From: Aeromonas eucrenophila | Lineage (GTDB): Bacteria; Pseudomonadota; Gammaproteobacteria; Enterobacterales; Aeromonadaceae | Assembly (NCBI RefSeq): GCF_000819865.1 | Contig: NZ_CDDF01000014.1 | Span: forward strand, 377,213 to 441,212 | DNA length: 64,000 nt | Direction of reading: 5' to 3' | In this document: one piece after another, positions 1 to 9,226 of the stretch | Numbering within the stretch: position 1 is the stretch's first letter | Layout of the letters: each line of letters opens with the position of its first letter | Position numbers and translations under genes: made by a program | The notes under the pieces: generated by a model | Database searches by the model: none | What the model was told of the DNA's origin: nothing | The model's input: only the letters and a program-made list of their open reading frames with translations

Positions 1-552
1 GAGAAGACAGACGCGCTGGAGCCCTTCCACCCGGACCGTCTCGCCTCCCGCATCCTCGGCATGGGGGACGTGCTGTCGCTCATCGAAGAGGTAGAGCGGA
101 CCGTCGATAAAGAGAAAGCCGCCAAGTTGGCCAACAAGGTCAAGAGTGGCAAGGGCTTCGATCTGGAAGACTTCCGCGAGCAGCTGGCGCAGATGCGCAA
201 CATGGGCGGCATGATGGGCATGCTCGACAAGTTGCCCGGCATGTCCGGTCTGCCGGATAACGTGAAGGATCAGATGGACGACAAGCTCACCGTGCGCATG
301 GAGGCCATCATCAGCTCCATGACCCCCAAGGAGCGTGCCCATCCCGATCTCATCAAAGGCTCCCGCAAGCGCCGCATCGCCGCGGGCTCCGGCATGCAGG
401 TGCAGGACGTGAACAAGCTGCTCAAGCAGTTCACCGAGATGCAGCGCATGATGAAGAAGATGTCCGGCAAGGGTGGCATGCGCAAGATGATGGGGCAGAT
501 GAAGAACATGCTGCCACCCGGATTCGGTGGCGGCGGTCGCGGCCCGTTCTGA
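1..552 (+). CDS. ffh: Signal recognition particle protein Ffh, C-terminal part (gene starts before the window)
   Basis: The open frame runs from the first base, so the start and the GTPase domain are outside the window. The visible 183 residues cover the end of the NG domain and the methionine-rich M domain. A GSRKRRIAAGSG segment at about residues 116-127 of the visible part is the SRP RNA-binding motif, and the tail is rich in Met and Gly. Ffh binds 4.5S RNA and signal peptides and delivers ribosomes making membrane proteins to FtsY. It is followed by a strong terminator and then the rpsP operon, as in E. coli. Confidence 0.97.
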   Translation, partial: EKTDALEPFHPDRLASRILGMGDVLSLIEEVERTVDKEKAAKLANKVKSGKGFDLEDFREQLAQMRNMGGMMGMLDKLPGMSGLPDNVKDQMDDKLTVRMEAIISSMTPKERAHPDLIKGSRKRRIAAGSGMQVQDVNKLLKQFTEMQRMMKKMSGKGGMRKMMGQMKNMLPPGFGGGGRGPF

Positions 553-575
553 TCCCGAGCCATTCAGCCAGCACA

Positions 576-600
576 GGGCCCACAAGATGTGGGCCCTTTT
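576..600 (+). terminator. Rho-independent terminator after ffh
   Basis: A 9-bp perfect stem (576-584 with 588-596, GGGCCCACA/TGTGGGCCC) with a 3-nt loop is followed by TTTT. It separates ffh from the rpsP operon. Confidence 0.85.
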
Positions 601-635
601 CATGGCGTATCCTGCGCAAAAAATGGCTGGTTTGG

Positions 636-663
636 TTGCAATTATTACGAATCCAAGTAGAAT
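636..663 (+). promoter_or_regulatory. Probable sigma-70 promoter of the rpsP operon
   Basis: TTGCAA at 636-641 and TAGAAT at 658-663 are 16 bp apart, with a GC-rich discriminator after the -10. The promoter lies about 70 bp upstream of rpsP and downstream of the ffh terminator. Confidence 0.6.
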
Positions 664-733
664 TACGCGGCTTATTTTAAGCTAGGGTCCGCGTGTTTGC
701 GGGCCTTGTTCATTAGATGTTAATGAGGACGAT

Positions 734-982
734 ATGGTAACCATTCGTTTACAACGTGGTGGCGCGAAAAAGCGTCCGTTTTACCAAGTAGTAGTTACTG
801 ACAGCCGTTGCGCCCGTGACGGTCGTTTCATCGAACGTGTTGGTTTCTTCAACCCGGTCGCTACCGGCAATGCTGAAAAGCTGAAGCTGGACCTGGCTCG
901 TATCGAGCATTGGGTTGCTACTGGTGCCGCTGTTTCTGACCGCGTTGCCAAGCTGATCAAAGACGCTGCCAAAGCTGCTTAA
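734..982 (+). CDS. rpsP: 30S ribosomal protein S16
   Basis: The 82-residue protein has the usual S16 length and begins [20 protein letters not shown], the conserved S16 N-terminus. S16 is needed for assembly of the body of the 30S subunit. The start is preceded by a GAGGA ribosome site. It is the first gene of a tight rpsP-rimM-trmD-rplS operon that joins ribosomal proteins to ribosome-maturation and tRNA-methylation enzymes. Codon use is that of a highly expressed gene. Confidence 0.98.
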   Translation: MVTIRLQRGGAKKRPFYQVVVTDSRCARDGRFIERVGFFNPVATGNAEKLKLDLARIEHWVATGAAVSDRVAKLIKDAAKAA

Positions 983-1006
983 TCAGTCAAACGGTAGGGA
1001 GTTAAG

Positions 1007-1528
1007 GTGGAAAAACCTATAGTTCTGGGCACCCTGGGTACCGTATACGGGATCAAGGGCTGGCTTAAAGTGAACTCCTTCACCGATGTTGCCGAAGCGA
1101 TTTTCGATTACAACCCCTGGATGATTCATCAGAACGGGGCGTGGCGTGAGATTCAGGTTTCGGCCTGGAAGCGTCACAACAAGGGTCTGATCTGCAAGCT
1201 CGATGGTATCGATGTGCGCGAGGATGCCCTGGCATTGACCAATGTCGAGATTGGCGTACCCGCCGATCTGTTGCCTGCGTTGCCCGAAGGTGAGTTCTAC
1301 TGGCGTGACCTGATTGGTTGCTCGGTAAAGACCACCAAGGGATACGACCTGGGCAAGGTGACCGAATTGATGGAAACCGGCTCCAACGATGTGTTGGTGG
1401 TTGAGGCCAATGTAAAAGATGCCTTTGGTGCTAAGGAGCGGTTGATTCCGTTTCTGGAAGAGCAGGTGATCAAGAATATTGATCTGACTGCTCGAACAAT
1501 CGAAGTTGATTGGGATCCTGGTTTCTAG
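1007..1528 (+). CDS. rimM: Ribosome maturation factor RimM
   Basis: The 173-residue protein has an N-terminal RimM beta-barrel ([16 protein letters not shown] near residues 6-21) and a C-terminal PRC-barrel ([12 protein letters not shown] at about residue 96). RimM helps mature the 3' domain of 16S rRNA and binds S19. The start is GTG, 24 bp after rpsP, preceded by an AGGGAG ribosome site. It is the second gene of the rpsP operon. Confidence 0.96.
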   Translation: MEKPIVLGTLGTVYGIKGWLKVNSFTDVAEAIFDYNPWMIHQNGAWREIQVSAWKRHNKGLICKLDGIDVREDALALTNVEIGVPADLLPALPEGEFYWRDLIGCSVKTTKGYDLGKVTELMETGSNDVLVVEANVKDAFGAKERLIPFLEEQVIKNIDLTARTIEVDWDPGF

Positions 1529-1562
1529 TTTCCCGCGCTAACACGGGTGCCGGAGGTTTCTT

Positions 1563-2309
1563 ATGTGGATTGGGGTCATTAGCCTCTTCCCGGAAATGTT
1601 CCGAGCCATTACCGAGCACGGGGTAACGGGTCGGGCCGTCAAGAGTGGCCTGCTGCAGATTGAGTGCTGGAACCCTCGGGATTTCACCCACGACAAACAC
1701 CGTACGGTCGATGATCGTCCTTATGGTGGTGGGCCTGGAATGCTGATGATGGTGCAGCCGCTGCGTGATGCGATTCATGCAGCCAAGCAAGCGGCGGGAG
1801 ACGGGGCGAAAGTCATCTATCTCTCTCCTCAGGGACGCAAGCTGACTCAAGCGGGCGTAACCGAGTTGGCGACGAATCAGAAGCTTATTCTGGTCGCCGG
1901 TCGATACGAAGGTATCGACGAACGCGTGATACAAACCGAAGTCGACGAAGAGTGGTCTATCGGAGATTACGTGTTAAGTGGTGGCGAGTTGCCTGCCATG
2001 ACCCTGATCGATGCGGTTTCGCGTCTGGTCCCAGGGGTCTTGGGTGATCAGGCCAGTGCCGAGCAGGACTCCTTCACGGATGGCCTGCTGGATCATCCCC
2101 ACTATACTCGGCCGGAGTTGTTGGATGGATTGGCGGTGCCTGAGGCGCTGACAAGCGGCAATCACGAAGTGATCAGGCGCTGGCGGCTCAAGCAATCGCT
2201 CGGACGAACCTGGCAGAGAAGGCCGGAACTTATTAACAACCTAGCTCTGACTGACGAGCAAGAATCACTTCTTGCCGAATATGTCCGCGAAGTGCGTGAC
2301 AACGTCTAA
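1563..2309 (+). CDS. trmD: tRNA (guanine-37-N1)-methyltransferase TrmD
   Basis: The 248-residue SPOUT (trefoil-knot) methyltransferase uses S-adenosylmethionine to make m1G37 in tRNAs and so prevents +1 frameshifting. Family motifs visible are [10 protein letters not shown] near residue 58, the knot loop [13 protein letters not shown] near 110-122 and [15 protein letters not shown] near 132-146. The ATG start has an upstream GGAGG site. It is the third gene of the rpsP operon, 34 bp after rimM, and its length matches E. coli TrmD. Confidence 0.97.
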   Translation: MWIGVISLFPEMFRAITEHGVTGRAVKSGLLQIECWNPRDFTHDKHRTVDDRPYGGGPGMLMMVQPLRDAIHAAKQAAGDGAKVIYLSPQGRKLTQAGVTELATNQKLILVAGRYEGIDERVIQTEVDEEWSIGDYVLSGGELPAMTLIDAVSRLVPGVLGDQASAEQDSFTDGLLDHPHYTRPELLDGLAVPEALTSGNHEVIRRWRLKQSLGRTWQRRPELINNLALTDEQESLLAEYVREVRDNV

Positions 2310-2345
2310 GTAGAGTTTTCAGTTTATCCTAGGTAAGGAAAGACA

Positions 2346-2693
2346 ATGAGCAAGATTATTCAGCAGCTTGAACAAGAGCAACTGCGTACCGACATCCCGG
2401 CATTTGCCCAGGGCGACACCGTACGTGTTCAAGTTCGTGTTAAAGAAGGTGGTAAAGAGCGTCTGCAGGCTTTCGAAGGCATCGTCATTGCCAAGCGTAA
2501 CCGCGGTCTGCACTCTGCTTTCACCGTTCGCAAGATCTCCAACGGCGAAGGTGTTGAGCGTGTATTCCAGACTCACTCTCCGCTGATCCACAGTGTAGAA
2601 CTGAAGCGTCGTGGTGATGTTCGCCGCGCCAAACTGTACTACCTGCGCAACCTGTCCGGCAAAGCTGCTCGTATCAAAGAGAAGCTCAACTAA
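2346..2693 (+). CDS. rplS: 50S ribosomal protein L19
   Basis: The 115-residue protein begins [20 protein letters not shown] and contains the L19 core [21 protein letters not shown]19 sits at the 30S-50S interface. It is the last gene of the rpsP operon and is followed directly by a strong terminator. An AAGGAAAG ribosome site precedes the ATG. Confidence 0.98.
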
Positions 2694-2743
2694 TTCGATT
2701 CGAATTGGTGTCGGTATGTCGACGAATAGCTCGACAGGTAGTG

Positions 2744-2772
2744 AAAAGGCTCGCCAATGGCGAGCCTTTTTT
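2744..2772 (+). terminator. Rho-independent terminator of the rpsP-rplS operon
   Basis: GGCTCGCC (2748-2755) and GGCGAGCC (2759-2766) form a perfect 8-bp stem with a 3-nt loop, followed by six T. Confidence 0.92.
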
Positions 2773-2797
2773 GTGTCCGTCATTTGAGGCGCGGGGC

Positions 2798-3127
2798 TCA
2801 ACCAGGTTGGCTGACCCGCACCACCGAGTTGTCCCGCCCGAAGGGGCCTGGCACATAGTCATCCGCCGCCCAGTCGTTGTCGTAATGGGTTTCTCCCCCC
2901 GGCTGCACCAGTTGGTAACAGTACTCGAAATGGCTGGGACCATCGGTGGGCAGATTGAGGGTCGCCTTGAACTCCCCGTTCTTCATTCGCTTGAGCTCGA
3001 TGGGTTGCCACTGGCTGAACTCTCCCAGTAGCAAGATCTGTTCGGCCTCACCTGCGGCCTCTTTTTCCACTGCAAAGGTCACCTTGACCTCGGGACGCGA
3101 CTTGAGAAACTGCTTGTTTATCGGCAT
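2798..3127 (-). CDS. Small isoamylase-N-like (CBM48/E-set) domain protein
   Basis: The 109-residue protein is a single early-set beta-sandwich like the glycogen-binding CBM48 domain at the N-terminus of branching enzymes and isoamylases. Visible hallmarks are VKVTFAVEKEAAGEAEQILLLGEF, the sequence SQWQPIELKRMKNGEFKATL, and FEYCYQLV followed by YDNDWAADDYVPG. No catalytic domain is attached and there is no signal peptide. Binding to glycogen or regulation of glycogen metabolism is a family-based inference only. It is monocistronic between rplS (convergent) and mutH (same strand). Confidence 0.8.
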   Translation of the reverse strand: MPINKQFLKSRPEVKVTFAVEKEAAGEAEQILLLGEFSQWQPIELKRMKNGEFKATLNLPTDGPSHFEYCYQLVQPGGETHYDNDWAADDYVPGPFGRDNSVVRVSQPG

Positions 3128-3210
3128 ATGGCCTCCTTGTCACTGATTGCGAAGAAAATGGCATTGGTTATTTTTATATCACTTTATGACAAGGATGTTG
3201 ATAACGAAGA

Positions 3211-3885
3211 TCAAAGGGGCAGGGCGAAATGGCGCTGCAACAGCCGATGGGTGAAATCAATCTTGAGATAAAAGCCCCGTGGCAGGGTCTGGATCGGCTG
3301 GCCGTTGCGGCCGATGGCGCGGGTCAGGGCCTTGCTGTTCGCCGCCTTGGGCCTTAGCTGCATGACTTGACCATGGCGGGCGCTGATCTGCTCCACTTCC
3401 CCCAGCACTATCATGTCCATCAACTCTTCCCAATCCTGACGCAGCAACCGATCTTCTTCCTCGCTTGGGCTCCACAGCAGCGGCATGCCGACCCGGCGCT
3501 CACCGATCGGGATCTCGCGGCTGCCCTCGACCGGGATCCAGAGTACCCGGGAGAGCTTGTTGCGCACGTTCGACTCTTCCCAGCGCTGGCCGCTGACACC
3601 GATCAACGGCGCGACGCAGACGAAGGTGGTCTCCAGCGGCTTGCCCTGAGGATCCACCGGGATCGTCTTGAGCTCTACCCCCAATTCCGGGAAGTCCTGC
3701 TCCGGCTTGCTGCCCGCGCTGGCGCCCAGTTGCCATTCGATCAACTGGCCGATCCAGCCTTTGTCCCGCCGCAGATCCCGTGGCACCGGGATACTTGCAT
3801 CGGCGGCGAGCTGGGCCAGGGGGAGCCCCGCCATGGCATAGGCGCGCGCCAATAATTCTTGCTCTGACTGGGGACTGATGGGCAT
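3211..3885 (-). CDS. mutH: DNA mismatch repair endonuclease MutH
   Basis: MutH nicks the unmethylated strand at hemimethylated GATC sites when activated by MutS-MutL. The frame can be opened 39 codons earlier, but the ATG at 3885 gives 224 residues, close to E. coli MutH (229), and has an AGGAG site 9 nt upstream, so it was chosen. The catalytic pattern D-x6-E-x-K is present ([10 protein letters not shown]). The later [17 protein letters not shown] segment is also MutH-typical. Its upstream region contains DnaA boxes and many GATC sites, and rppH lies beyond it on the other strand. Confidence 0.96.
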   Translation of the reverse strand: MPISPQSEQELLARAYAMAGLPLAQLAADASIPVPRDLRRDKGWIGQLIEWQLGASAGSKPEQDFPELGVELKTIPVDPQGKPLETTFVCVAPLIGVSGQRWEESNVRNKLSRVLWIPVEGSREIPIGERRVGMPLLWSPSEEEDRLLRQDWEELMDMIVLGEVEQISARHGQVMQLRPKAANSKALTRAIGRNGQPIQTLPRGFYLKIDFTHRLLQRHFALPL

Positions 3886-4108
3886 GAGGGACTCCTGTGA
3901 GATGAATGAGTCTAGCAAGTCTGCTTTTCGTTGAGGATCGCTGTTTTTATAACCGATCACTGGCCAACTGTGCACAGGGGAGGGTAGATTGCCAATAATC
4001 ATCTATGGTGATGATTTTAAAGGAATTTGACTTTTTATGCCAGCCGTTGGGATCGGAGGATCCTCGCTGAAACGAGTTGTCCAAGGGTTTGGCCTGGCTG
4101 TTGCACAT

Positions 4109-4457
4109 AGTTATCCACAGAAATCTTGGATAACTGGCATAAAGTGATCATAGTGGCCCCTTCACCGGAAAAAAATGTGAGAGTGCACCGATTTTTCCCG
4201 CCATATCGGTGCAGATAATGCGCCAAGCTTGTGGATAAATCAGCCATGGTGGATCTTTGAGCAGTCGAACTTGTTCACAATCCGGGAGCAGGATCCTCGG
4301 CGGCAAAAGACATGGATCTTGATCCAGCATTTAAATATTAACTACATGTATTTAAATGAATATTTTGTTTAATGGCGAATGAGGTATGATAAGGAATGAT
4401 TTGGTACCCCGTTATGAAACTACTGTATATACCCGTTTGATCACAGGCTTATGCACA
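4109..4457. promoter_or_regulatory. DnaA-box cluster in the mutH-rppH intergenic region (DARS2-like candidate)
   Basis: The 732-bp gap 3886-4617 holds no convincing gene. Three exact TTATNCACA boxes are present: 4111-4119 (TTATCCACA, + strand), 4230-4238 (same box, - strand) and 4449-4457 (TTATGCACA, + strand). A one-mismatch box TTGTTCACA lies at 4271-4279. The first box is half of a 9-bp inverted repeat (4109-4117 with 4127-4135). An A+T-rich stretch with two ATTTAAAT palindromes lies at about 4328-4376. In E. coli the DnaA-reactivating site DARS2 lies next to mutH. Shared location and DnaA boxes suggest the same role here, but the tight three-box DARS core was not recognised, so function is inferred. 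The rppH promoter must also lie here. Confidence 0.55.
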
Positions 4458-4617
4458 GTCTGGGTGGGCAACTCACGGCAGCTGATCCTAAAATTTGTTT
4501 ATAACTTAGCTTGAAAAGGCAAGTTATTCATGAATGGAAGATGACAGTCCTTGTTTGCCGCCACGGGGTGAATGTGGAACAATCTCTTTATAGATTCAGC
4601 CTTTATAAGGTGATCAC

Positions 4618-5157
4618 GTGATAGATGGTGACGGATTTCGTCCCAATGTCGGCATCGTGATCTGTAACCGTGACGGACAAGTATTGTGGGCTAAGCGCTA
4701 TGGGCAGCACTCCTGGCAGTTTCCGCAGGGGGGGGTTGATGATGGTGAGTCGCCGGAACAGGCCATGTATCGTGAGCTATACGAGGAGATAGGCCTCAAG
4801 CCCGAAGACGTGACCATCTTGGCGATCAGTCGCAACTGGCTGAAGTACCGCTTACCCAAACGACTCGTTCGCTGGGACAGTTCACCGGTCTGTATTGGCC
4901 AAAAGCAGAAATGGTTTTTGTTACAGCTCGATCCGGGCAAAGAGTCCAGGATCCAGTTCGGTTGTCATGGTCACCCGGAATTCGATGATTGGCGTTGGGT
5001 CAGCTTCTGGTACCCGGTTCGTCAGGTCGTCTCCTTCAAGCGGGAAGTCTACCGCCGGGTGATGAAGGAGTTTGCCCCACTGGCCATGCCGGTGCCTGTG
5101 TTGGTACAGGCGGGGCAGGCTAATCGGAAGGATGGGCGGCGTAACCGCTCGCGCTAA
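4618..5157 (+). CDS. rppH: RNA pyrophosphohydrolase RppH
   Basis: RppH removes pyrophosphate from 5'-triphosphate mRNA ends and so opens transcripts to RNase E decay. The 179-residue protein begins [17 protein letters not shown] as in E. coli. It carries a complete Nudix box, from [20 protein letters not shown] to IGL, near residues 38-60. The start is GTG at 4618 after an AAGG site. It is followed 13 bp later by ptsP, the conserved rppH-ptsP pair. Confidence 0.97.
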   Translation: MIDGDGFRPNVGIVICNRDGQVLWAKRYGQHSWQFPQGGVDDGESPEQAMYRELYEEIGLKPEDVTILAISRNWLKYRLPKRLVRWDSSPVCIGQKQKWFLLQLDPGKESRIQFGCHGHPEFDDWRWVSFWYPVRQVVSFKREVYRRVMKEFAPLAMPVPVLVQAGQANRKDGRRNRSR

Positions 5158-5170
5158 GGAGCACAACTAG

Positions 5171-7441
5171 TTGTTGACGGAACTCAGACGCATCGTCGAG
5201 AGCATGGCCGAGGCCAATACCCTCGAGCAGGCCTTGCAGGCATTGGTGAGCCAGACCCGGCTCGCCATGACGGTCGACTGCTGCTCCGTCTACGTCGCCG
5301 AACCGGACATGCGGCGTTATCGACTGGCGGCCACCGATGGCCTGGCCGAGTCGGCGGTGGGCAAGGCCACGCTGCCGTTCGAGCAGGGCATCGTCGGTCT
5401 GGTGGGTCAGCGCGAAGAGCTGATCAACCTGGCCGATGCCCCTTCCCACCCCAGCTTCAAGTTCTTGCCCGACGTGGCCGAAGAGGCGTTTCGCTCCTTC
5501 CTCGGCGCCCCCATCATGCATCAACGCCAGGTGGTGGGCATCTTGGTGGTGCAGCAGAAAGAGAGCCGGCTGTTCGATGAGGGAGAAGAGTCCTTCATGG
5601 TCACGCTGGCGGCGCAGCTGGCGGCCCGCATCGCCCAGGCCCAGGCCAAGGGCTGGTTGCAGAAGACCGACTGGAGCAAGCCCCTGCGCGGCATCGCTGG
5701 CGCCAGCGGCATCGCCATCGCCAAGGCCTGGGTGTGGCGCCCACGGAAGGCGCTCAATACCATCACCCCGCGCAAAGACGAGGAGCATGGCAAGCAACTG
5801 GCGCGCCTTGAGCTCGCGGTGGAAGAGGTGCGACACGATCTGGAGAGCCTGGCGCTGCGCTTTCGCGAGAGCTATAGCGAGGATTCGGTCGCCATCTTCG
5901 ATATCTATCTGCACCTGTTGAACGATCCCGGCTACATCAAGCCGATCCGCAACAAGGTCAGCAAGGAGCACTGGACCGCTATCTCCGCGGTCAAGCTCAT
6001 CAGCGATCGGCTGATCGAGCAGTTCAAGGGGATGAAGGATCCTTACCTGCGCGAGCGTTCCGCCGATGTGAAGGACATCGCCCAGCGGCTCATCAGCCGT
6101 CTGGTGCAGGATGAGCCCGAGCAGCTCACGGTCGGGGAGCCCGTGGTACTGGTGGCCGATGAGGTGACCGCCACCATACTGGCCGAGATCCCGCGGGAGT
6201 TTCTGAGCGGGGTGGTGTCGCTCAAGGGGGGCACCAACTCCCACGCCGCCATCCTGGCGCGGGCCATGGGGGTGGCCGCCATCATGGGGGTGGATCTGCC
6301 CCTCGGCGACATAGGTGGTCGCACCCTGGTGGTCGACGGCTACAGCGGCGATCTCTTCATCGAACCCAATCAGGTGATCCTGACCGAGTACCGACAACTG
6401 CTCAACGAGGAGCGGGAGCTCGATACCCTGGTGCGCAGCGTCGACAACCAGCCTTCCGAGACGGCCGACGGCACGCCGGTGTCGCTGCTGCTGAACGCCG
6501 GTCTCAGCGCGGATACCGAGATCTCCCTCAATCATCTGGCGGACGGGGTCGGGCTCTATCGCACCGAGATCCCCTTCATGCTGCAGGAGAGCTTCCCCTC
6601 CGAGTGGGAGCAGACTGCCCGCTACCGCGGCATCCTGGAAACCTACCGGGATCGCCCCGTTTGTATGCGCACCCTGGACGTGGGGGGGGATAAACAACTG
6701 CCCTACTTCCCCATCGTGGAGGAAAATCCTTTCCTTGGCTGGCGAGGGATCCGGCTCACCCTGGATCACCCCGAGCTCTTCCTGGTGCAGCTCAAGGCCA
6801 TGCTGAGGGCGAGCGAGGGGTTGGACAATCTGGCCATCATGCTGCCGATGATCAGCAGCGTGGGCGAGATCCGGGCCTCCCGCCGCCTGCTGGATCAGGC
6901 CTGGCGCGAGGTATCGGAAGAGGCGGCCAGTCGCAATGCGCTGATCCGCTATCCCAGTCTCGGGGTGATGATAGAGGTGCCCTCCGCCCTCTATATCCTG
7001 CCGGAGATGGCGCCGCTCATCGATTTCTGGTCGGTGGGCAGCAACGATCTGACCCAGTACCTGCTGGCGGTGGATCGCAACAACGCCCGGGTCGCCAACA
7101 TCTATGACGCCTTCCATCCGGCGGTGATCCGCGCCCTGCAACTGCTGGTCGATGCCTCCCATCGCTATCAGAAGCCGGTCTCGGTGTGTGGCGAGCTGGC
7201 CGGGGATCCGGTGGGCGTGCTGCTGTTGCTGGCCATGGGCTATCGCCGTTTCAGCATGAATACCCACAACATCTCCCGCATCAAATACGTGCTGCGCCAA
7301 TCCCATCTCGGCGAATTGACCAAGTTGCTGACCGATGGTCTCAAGCACGACAATCCCCATGTGCTGCGCGGCCTGTTCGCGCGCTATCTGGAAGAGCACG
7401 GCCTCGGCGGCCTGTTACGGGCTGGCCACAAGGCGAAATAG
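5171..7441 (+). CDS. ptsP: Phosphoenolpyruvate-protein phosphotransferase PtsP (enzyme I-Ntr)
   Basis: The 756-residue protein has an N-terminal GAF domain (about 1-160), a phospho-histidine swivelling domain and a C-terminal PEP-binding barrel. The active histidine lies in GGTNSHAAILARAMG (about residue 361). LYRTEIPFM and VCGELAGDP are PEP-binding barrel motifs. It feeds phosphate from PEP to NPr and EIIA-Ntr and links nitrogen and potassium status to regulation. The start is TTG at 5171, matching the E. coli MLT start, with an AAGGAG ribosome site overlapping the rppH stop. Confidence 0.96.
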   Translation: MLTELRRIVESMAEANTLEQALQALVSQTRLAMTVDCCSVYVAEPDMRRYRLAATDGLAESAVGKATLPFEQGIVGLVGQREELINLADAPSHPSFKFLPDVAEEAFRSFLGAPIMHQRQVVGILVVQQKESRLFDEGEESFMVTLAAQLAARIAQAQAKGWLQKTDWSKPLRGIAGASGIAIAKAWVWRPRKALNTITPRKDEEHGKQLARLELAVEEVRHDLESLALRFRESYSEDSVAIFDIYLHLLNDPGYIKPIRNKVSKEHWTAISAVKLISDRLIEQFKGMKDPYLRERSADVKDIAQRLISRLVQDEPEQLTVGEPVVLVADEVTATILAEIPREFLSGVVSLKGGTNSHAAILARAMGVAAIMGVDLPLGDIGGRTLVVDGYSGDLFIEPNQVILTEYRQLLNEERELDTLVRSVDNQPSETADGTPVSLLLNAGLSADTEISLNHLADGVGLYRTEIPFMLQESFPSEWEQTARYRGILETYRDRPVCMRTLDVGGDKQLPYFPIVEENPFLGWRGIRLTLDHPELFLVQLKAMLRASEGLDNLAIMLPMISSVGEIRASRRLLDQAWREVSEEAASRNALIRYPSLGVMIEVPSALYILPEMAPLIDFWSVGSNDLTQYLLAVDRNNARVANIYDAFHPAVIRALQLLVDASHRYQKPVSVCGELAGDPVGVLLLLAMGYRRFSMNTHNISRIKYVLRQSHLGELTKLLTDGLKHDNPHVLRGLFARYLEEHGLGGLLRAGHKAK

Positions 7442-7525
7442 GCCGATTGATAATCATGCCTTGTCCCTGCTGACGAATGATCGGAGAATGCGGCTTTTCT
7501 CATTTCTCAAGATTGGGGCCGCACG

Positions 7526-8350
7526 ATGCAGCACGATGGATATTGGGTTTTCTCGCAGATTGATCCCGTAGCATTCAGTTTGGGACCACTATCGGTACGC
7601 TGGTATGGTCTCATGTACCTGTTTGGTTTCGCCTTCGCCATGTGGCTTGCGGGGCGTCGTGCCGATGCACCGAACAGCGGCTGGACCCGTGAAGAGGTAT
7701 CGGATCTGCTGTTCTACGGCTTCCTCGGGGTGATCCTCGGTGGCCGCATTGGCTATGTGCTGTTCTACAACTTCGATCTCTTCCTGGCAGATCCCCTCTA
7801 TCTGTTCAAGATCTGGACCGGCGGCATGTCGTTCCACGGTGGTCTCATCGGGGTCATCACGGCCATGTGCTGGTTTGCCCACAAGACCAAGCGTCACTTC
7901 TTCACCGTGGCCGACTTCGTGGCACCCCTGATCCCGTTCGGGCTGGGCGTGGGTCGCATCGGCAACTTCATGAATGGCGAGTTGTGGGGTCGGGTGACCG
8001 ATGTTCCCTGGGCCATCATCTTCCCGGAGGCGGGCCCGGAGCCGCGTCATCCTTCCCAGCTCTATCAGTTCGCCCTGGAAGGGGTGGTGCTGTTCATCAT
8101 CCTCAACCTGTTCTGGCGCAAGAACCCGCCACGGGGTGCCATCTCCGGCATGTTCCTGCTGTTCTACGGTCTGTTCCGCTTCCTGGTGGAGTTCGTGCGC
8201 CAGCCGGACAGCCAACTCGGTCTCTACTTCCAGGAGATCAGCATGGGCCAGATCCTCTCTACCCCGATGATCATCATCGGTGCCATCATGATCTGGGTCG
8301 CCTACAAGCGGCCACAGCTGTTCGGTAACGTGGCGAAGGAGGCAAAGTAA
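7526..8350 (+). CDS. lgt: Prolipoprotein diacylglyceryl transferase
   Basis: This integral inner-membrane enzyme transfers diacylglycerol from phosphatidylglycerol to the lipobox cysteine of prolipoproteins. The 274 residues include several membrane segments and the Lgt signature around [18 protein letters not shown] (residues about 139-156), followed by [13 protein letters not shown]. It is shorter than the E. coli enzyme around residues 160-175. It sits between ptsP and thyA as in E. coli, and its stop overlaps the thyA start by one base. Confidence 0.97.
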   Translation: MQHDGYWVFSQIDPVAFSLGPLSVRWYGLMYLFGFAFAMWLAGRRADAPNSGWTREEVSDLLFYGFLGVILGGRIGYVLFYNFDLFLADPLYLFKIWTGGMSFHGGLIGVITAMCWFAHKTKRHFFTVADFVAPLIPFGLGVGRIGNFMNGELWGRVTDVPWAIIFPEAGPEPRHPSQLYQFALEGVVLFIILNLFWRKNPPRGAISGMFLLFYGLFRFLVEFVRQPDSQLGLYFQEISMGQILSTPMIIIGAIMIWVAYKRPQLFGNVAKEAK

Positions 8351-9144
8351 TGAGGGCTTATCTCGATCTGATGCAGAAGATCCTGGACGAGGGCACGGTC
8401 AAATCCGACCGCACCGGCACCGGGACCGTCTCTCTGTTCGGCCATCAGATGCGCTTCAACCTGGCCGAGGGATTCCCGCTGGTCACCACCAAGAAGTGTC
8501 ACCTGCGTTCCATCATTCACGAGCTGCTCTGGTTCCTCAATGGCGATACCAACACCGCCTACCTGAAGGAACACGGCGTCAGCATCTGGGATGAGTGGGC
8601 CGACGAGCACGGCGATCTGGGGCCGGTCTACGGTGCCCAGTGGCGCTCTTGGCCGGCGGCCGATGGCGCCACTATCGACCAGATCCAGCGGGCGGTGGAT
8701 GACATCAAGCACAACCCAGATTCGCGCCGGATCATCGTCTCCGCTTGGAACGTGGGCGAGCTGGACAAGATGGCGCTGGCCCCCTGCCACGCCTTCTTCC
8801 AGTTCTACGTGGCGGATGGCAAGCTCTCCTGCCAGCTCTACCAGCGCAGCTGCGACGTCTTCCTCGGCCTGCCGTTCAACATCGCAAGCTATGCCCTGCT
8901 GACCCACATGGTGGCCCAGCAGTGTGATTTGGCGGTGGGTGACTTCGTCTGGACCGGCGGTGATGTGCATCTCTATTCGAACCACATGGAGCAGACCGCG
9001 CTGCAGCTCTCCCGCGAGCCGCGACCCTTGCCGCAGCTGGTGATCAAGCGCCGGCCTGACTCGATCTTCGATTACCGCTTCGAGGACTTCGAGATCTTGG
9101 GATACGACCCGCACCCCGGCATCAAGGCACCGGTCGCCATCTGA
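8350..9144 (+). CDS. thyA: Thymidylate synthase
   Basis: Thymidylate synthase methylates dUMP to dTMP using methylene-tetrahydrofolate. The 264 residues equal the E. coli length. The active-site cysteine is in [12 protein letters not shown] (about residue 146). Substrate-binding motifs [20 protein letters not shown] and [11 protein letters not shown] are present. The start codon overlaps the lgt stop (TAATG), so translation is probably coupled. A terminator follows about 55 bp downstream. Confidence 0.98.
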   Translation: MRAYLDLMQKILDEGTVKSDRTGTGTVSLFGHQMRFNLAEGFPLVTTKKCHLRSIIHELLWFLNGDTNTAYLKEHGVSIWDEWADEHGDLGPVYGAQWRSWPAADGATIDQIQRAVDDIKHNPDSRRIIVSAWNVGELDKMALAPCHAFFQFYVADGKLSCQLYQRSCDVFLGLPFNIASYALLTHMVAQQCDLAVGDFVWTGGDVHLYSNHMEQTALQLSREPRPLPQLVIKRRPDSIFDYRFEDFEILGYDPHPGIKAPVAI

Positions 9145-9200
9145 CTCAGGTCGGGGGCCCTCGCCGGCATCAATACAGGGTGCGACAGCATCTTATCGAC

Positions 9201-9226
9201 AGGCACCCTCGGGTGCCTTTCTCATT
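9201..9226 (+). terminator. Rho-independent terminator after thyA
   Basis: AGGCACCC (9201-9208) pairs with GGGTGCCT (9211-9218) and is followed by a T-rich run. Confidence 0.8.

Noticed and set aside
2705..3031. A plus-strand frame after rplS
   Set aside because: It crosses the rplS terminator and is antisense to the CBM48 gene.
5120..7399. A 759-residue minus-strand open frame opposite ptsP
   Set aside because: It is antisense to a clear PtsP gene, rich in His/Gln/Leu as expected from reversed high-G+C codons, and has no recognisable domain.
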